Source of the DNA: JAYFRE01 sp034926235
Lineage (GTDB): Bacteria > Pseudomonadota > Alphaproteobacteria > Rhodospirillales > Magnetospirillaceae
Reading direction: 5' to 3'
Length of the DNA: 14,344 bases
NCBI GenBank assembly: GCA_034926235.1
Contig: JAYFRE010000112.1
Coordinates: 1 to 14,344, forward strand
Below, in pieces: positions 14,316 through 14,344 of the stretch. The first letter of the stretch is position 1. Every line of letters starts with the position of its first letter. The notes under the pieces are model-generated. The model was not told where the DNA came from and ran no database searches. It worked only from the letters and a program-made list of their open reading frames with translations. The translations under genes were made by a program, and so were the position numbers.

Positions 14316-14344
14316 GCCTTAATCCCCGGAAAAATCCCAGCCGG

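Larger units (their letters stand above)
13086..14344 (+). mobile_element. IS3-family insertion sequence, right end beyond the window
   Basis: It contains overlapping orfA and orfB with a -1 frameshift signal and a DD(35)E integrase domain. The left end is placed at about 13086 (TGATCTGCCCCCGG) from the sudden change in base composition and the TG start usual for this family; this is an estimate. The last bases of the window (CCCCGGAAAAATCCCAGCC, 14325 onward) resemble 13094-13112 (CCCCGGATTTTCATCCAGCC) in the same orientation, so they are internal, and the true right inverted repeat, the mirror of the left end, should lie past 14344. Confidence 0.8.

Overview
The window looks like chromosomal DNA of a GC-rich alphaproteobacterium. 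I lean to a Rhodospirillales/Magnetospirillum-like host from the strong GC bias at third codon positions and the style of the proteins, but no rRNA or other marker is present, so this is inference. I recognise eleven protein-coding genes in the host part, one degenerate gene, and most of one insertion sequence at the right edge. No tRNA, rRNA or CRISPR array was seen.

Layout. (1) 22-3912, plus strand: a three-gene catabolic operon made of an acetylpolyamine/histone-deacetylase-like amidohydrolase, a succinate-semialdehyde dehydrogenase (gabD type) and a 4-aminobutyrate aminotransferase (gabT type). It ends at a strong terminator (3931-3971) shared with the convergent TerC gene. (2) 3986-4759, minus: a TerC-family membrane protein, probably for metal export, with a 5' leader full of mutually exclusive hairpins. 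(3) 5141-6157, minus: an orphan ATP-grasp ligase resembling D-Ala-D-Ala ligase, divergent from (4) 6377-7458, plus: a translationally coupled LrgA/CidA-LrgB/CidB membrane pair. (5) 7536-8329, minus: an ankyrin-repeat gene whose N-terminal part is in another frame and lacks a start, so apparently a decaying gene. (6) 8403-8933, plus: a nucleoside 2-deoxyribosyltransferase-like enzyme. (7) 9021-9266, plus: a small glycine-zipper lipoprotein. (8) 9414-10019, plus: iron superoxide dismutase. (9) 10313-12922, plus: an MsbA-type ABC exporter followed 33 bases later by a family 2 glycosyltransferase. (10) 13086 to the right edge: an IS3-family insertion sequence with a canonical A7 -1 frameshift site; its right end lies outside the window.

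How the genes work together. The first operon can turn an acetylated polyamine into free polyamine and carry the resulting GABA through succinate semialdehyde to succinate. The step from polyamine to GABA is not in the window and may lie upstream. The exporter/glycosyltransferase pair probably makes and flips a cell-surface glycolipid or glycan; base composition falls toward its end, and the IS lies just beyond, as at the edge of a variable surface-polysaccharide region.

Nothing here is convincingly a new system. The most interesting leads are the TerC leader, the frame-shifted ankyrin gene, a minus-facing terminator with no minus-strand gene in front of it, and the orphan ATP-grasp ligase.
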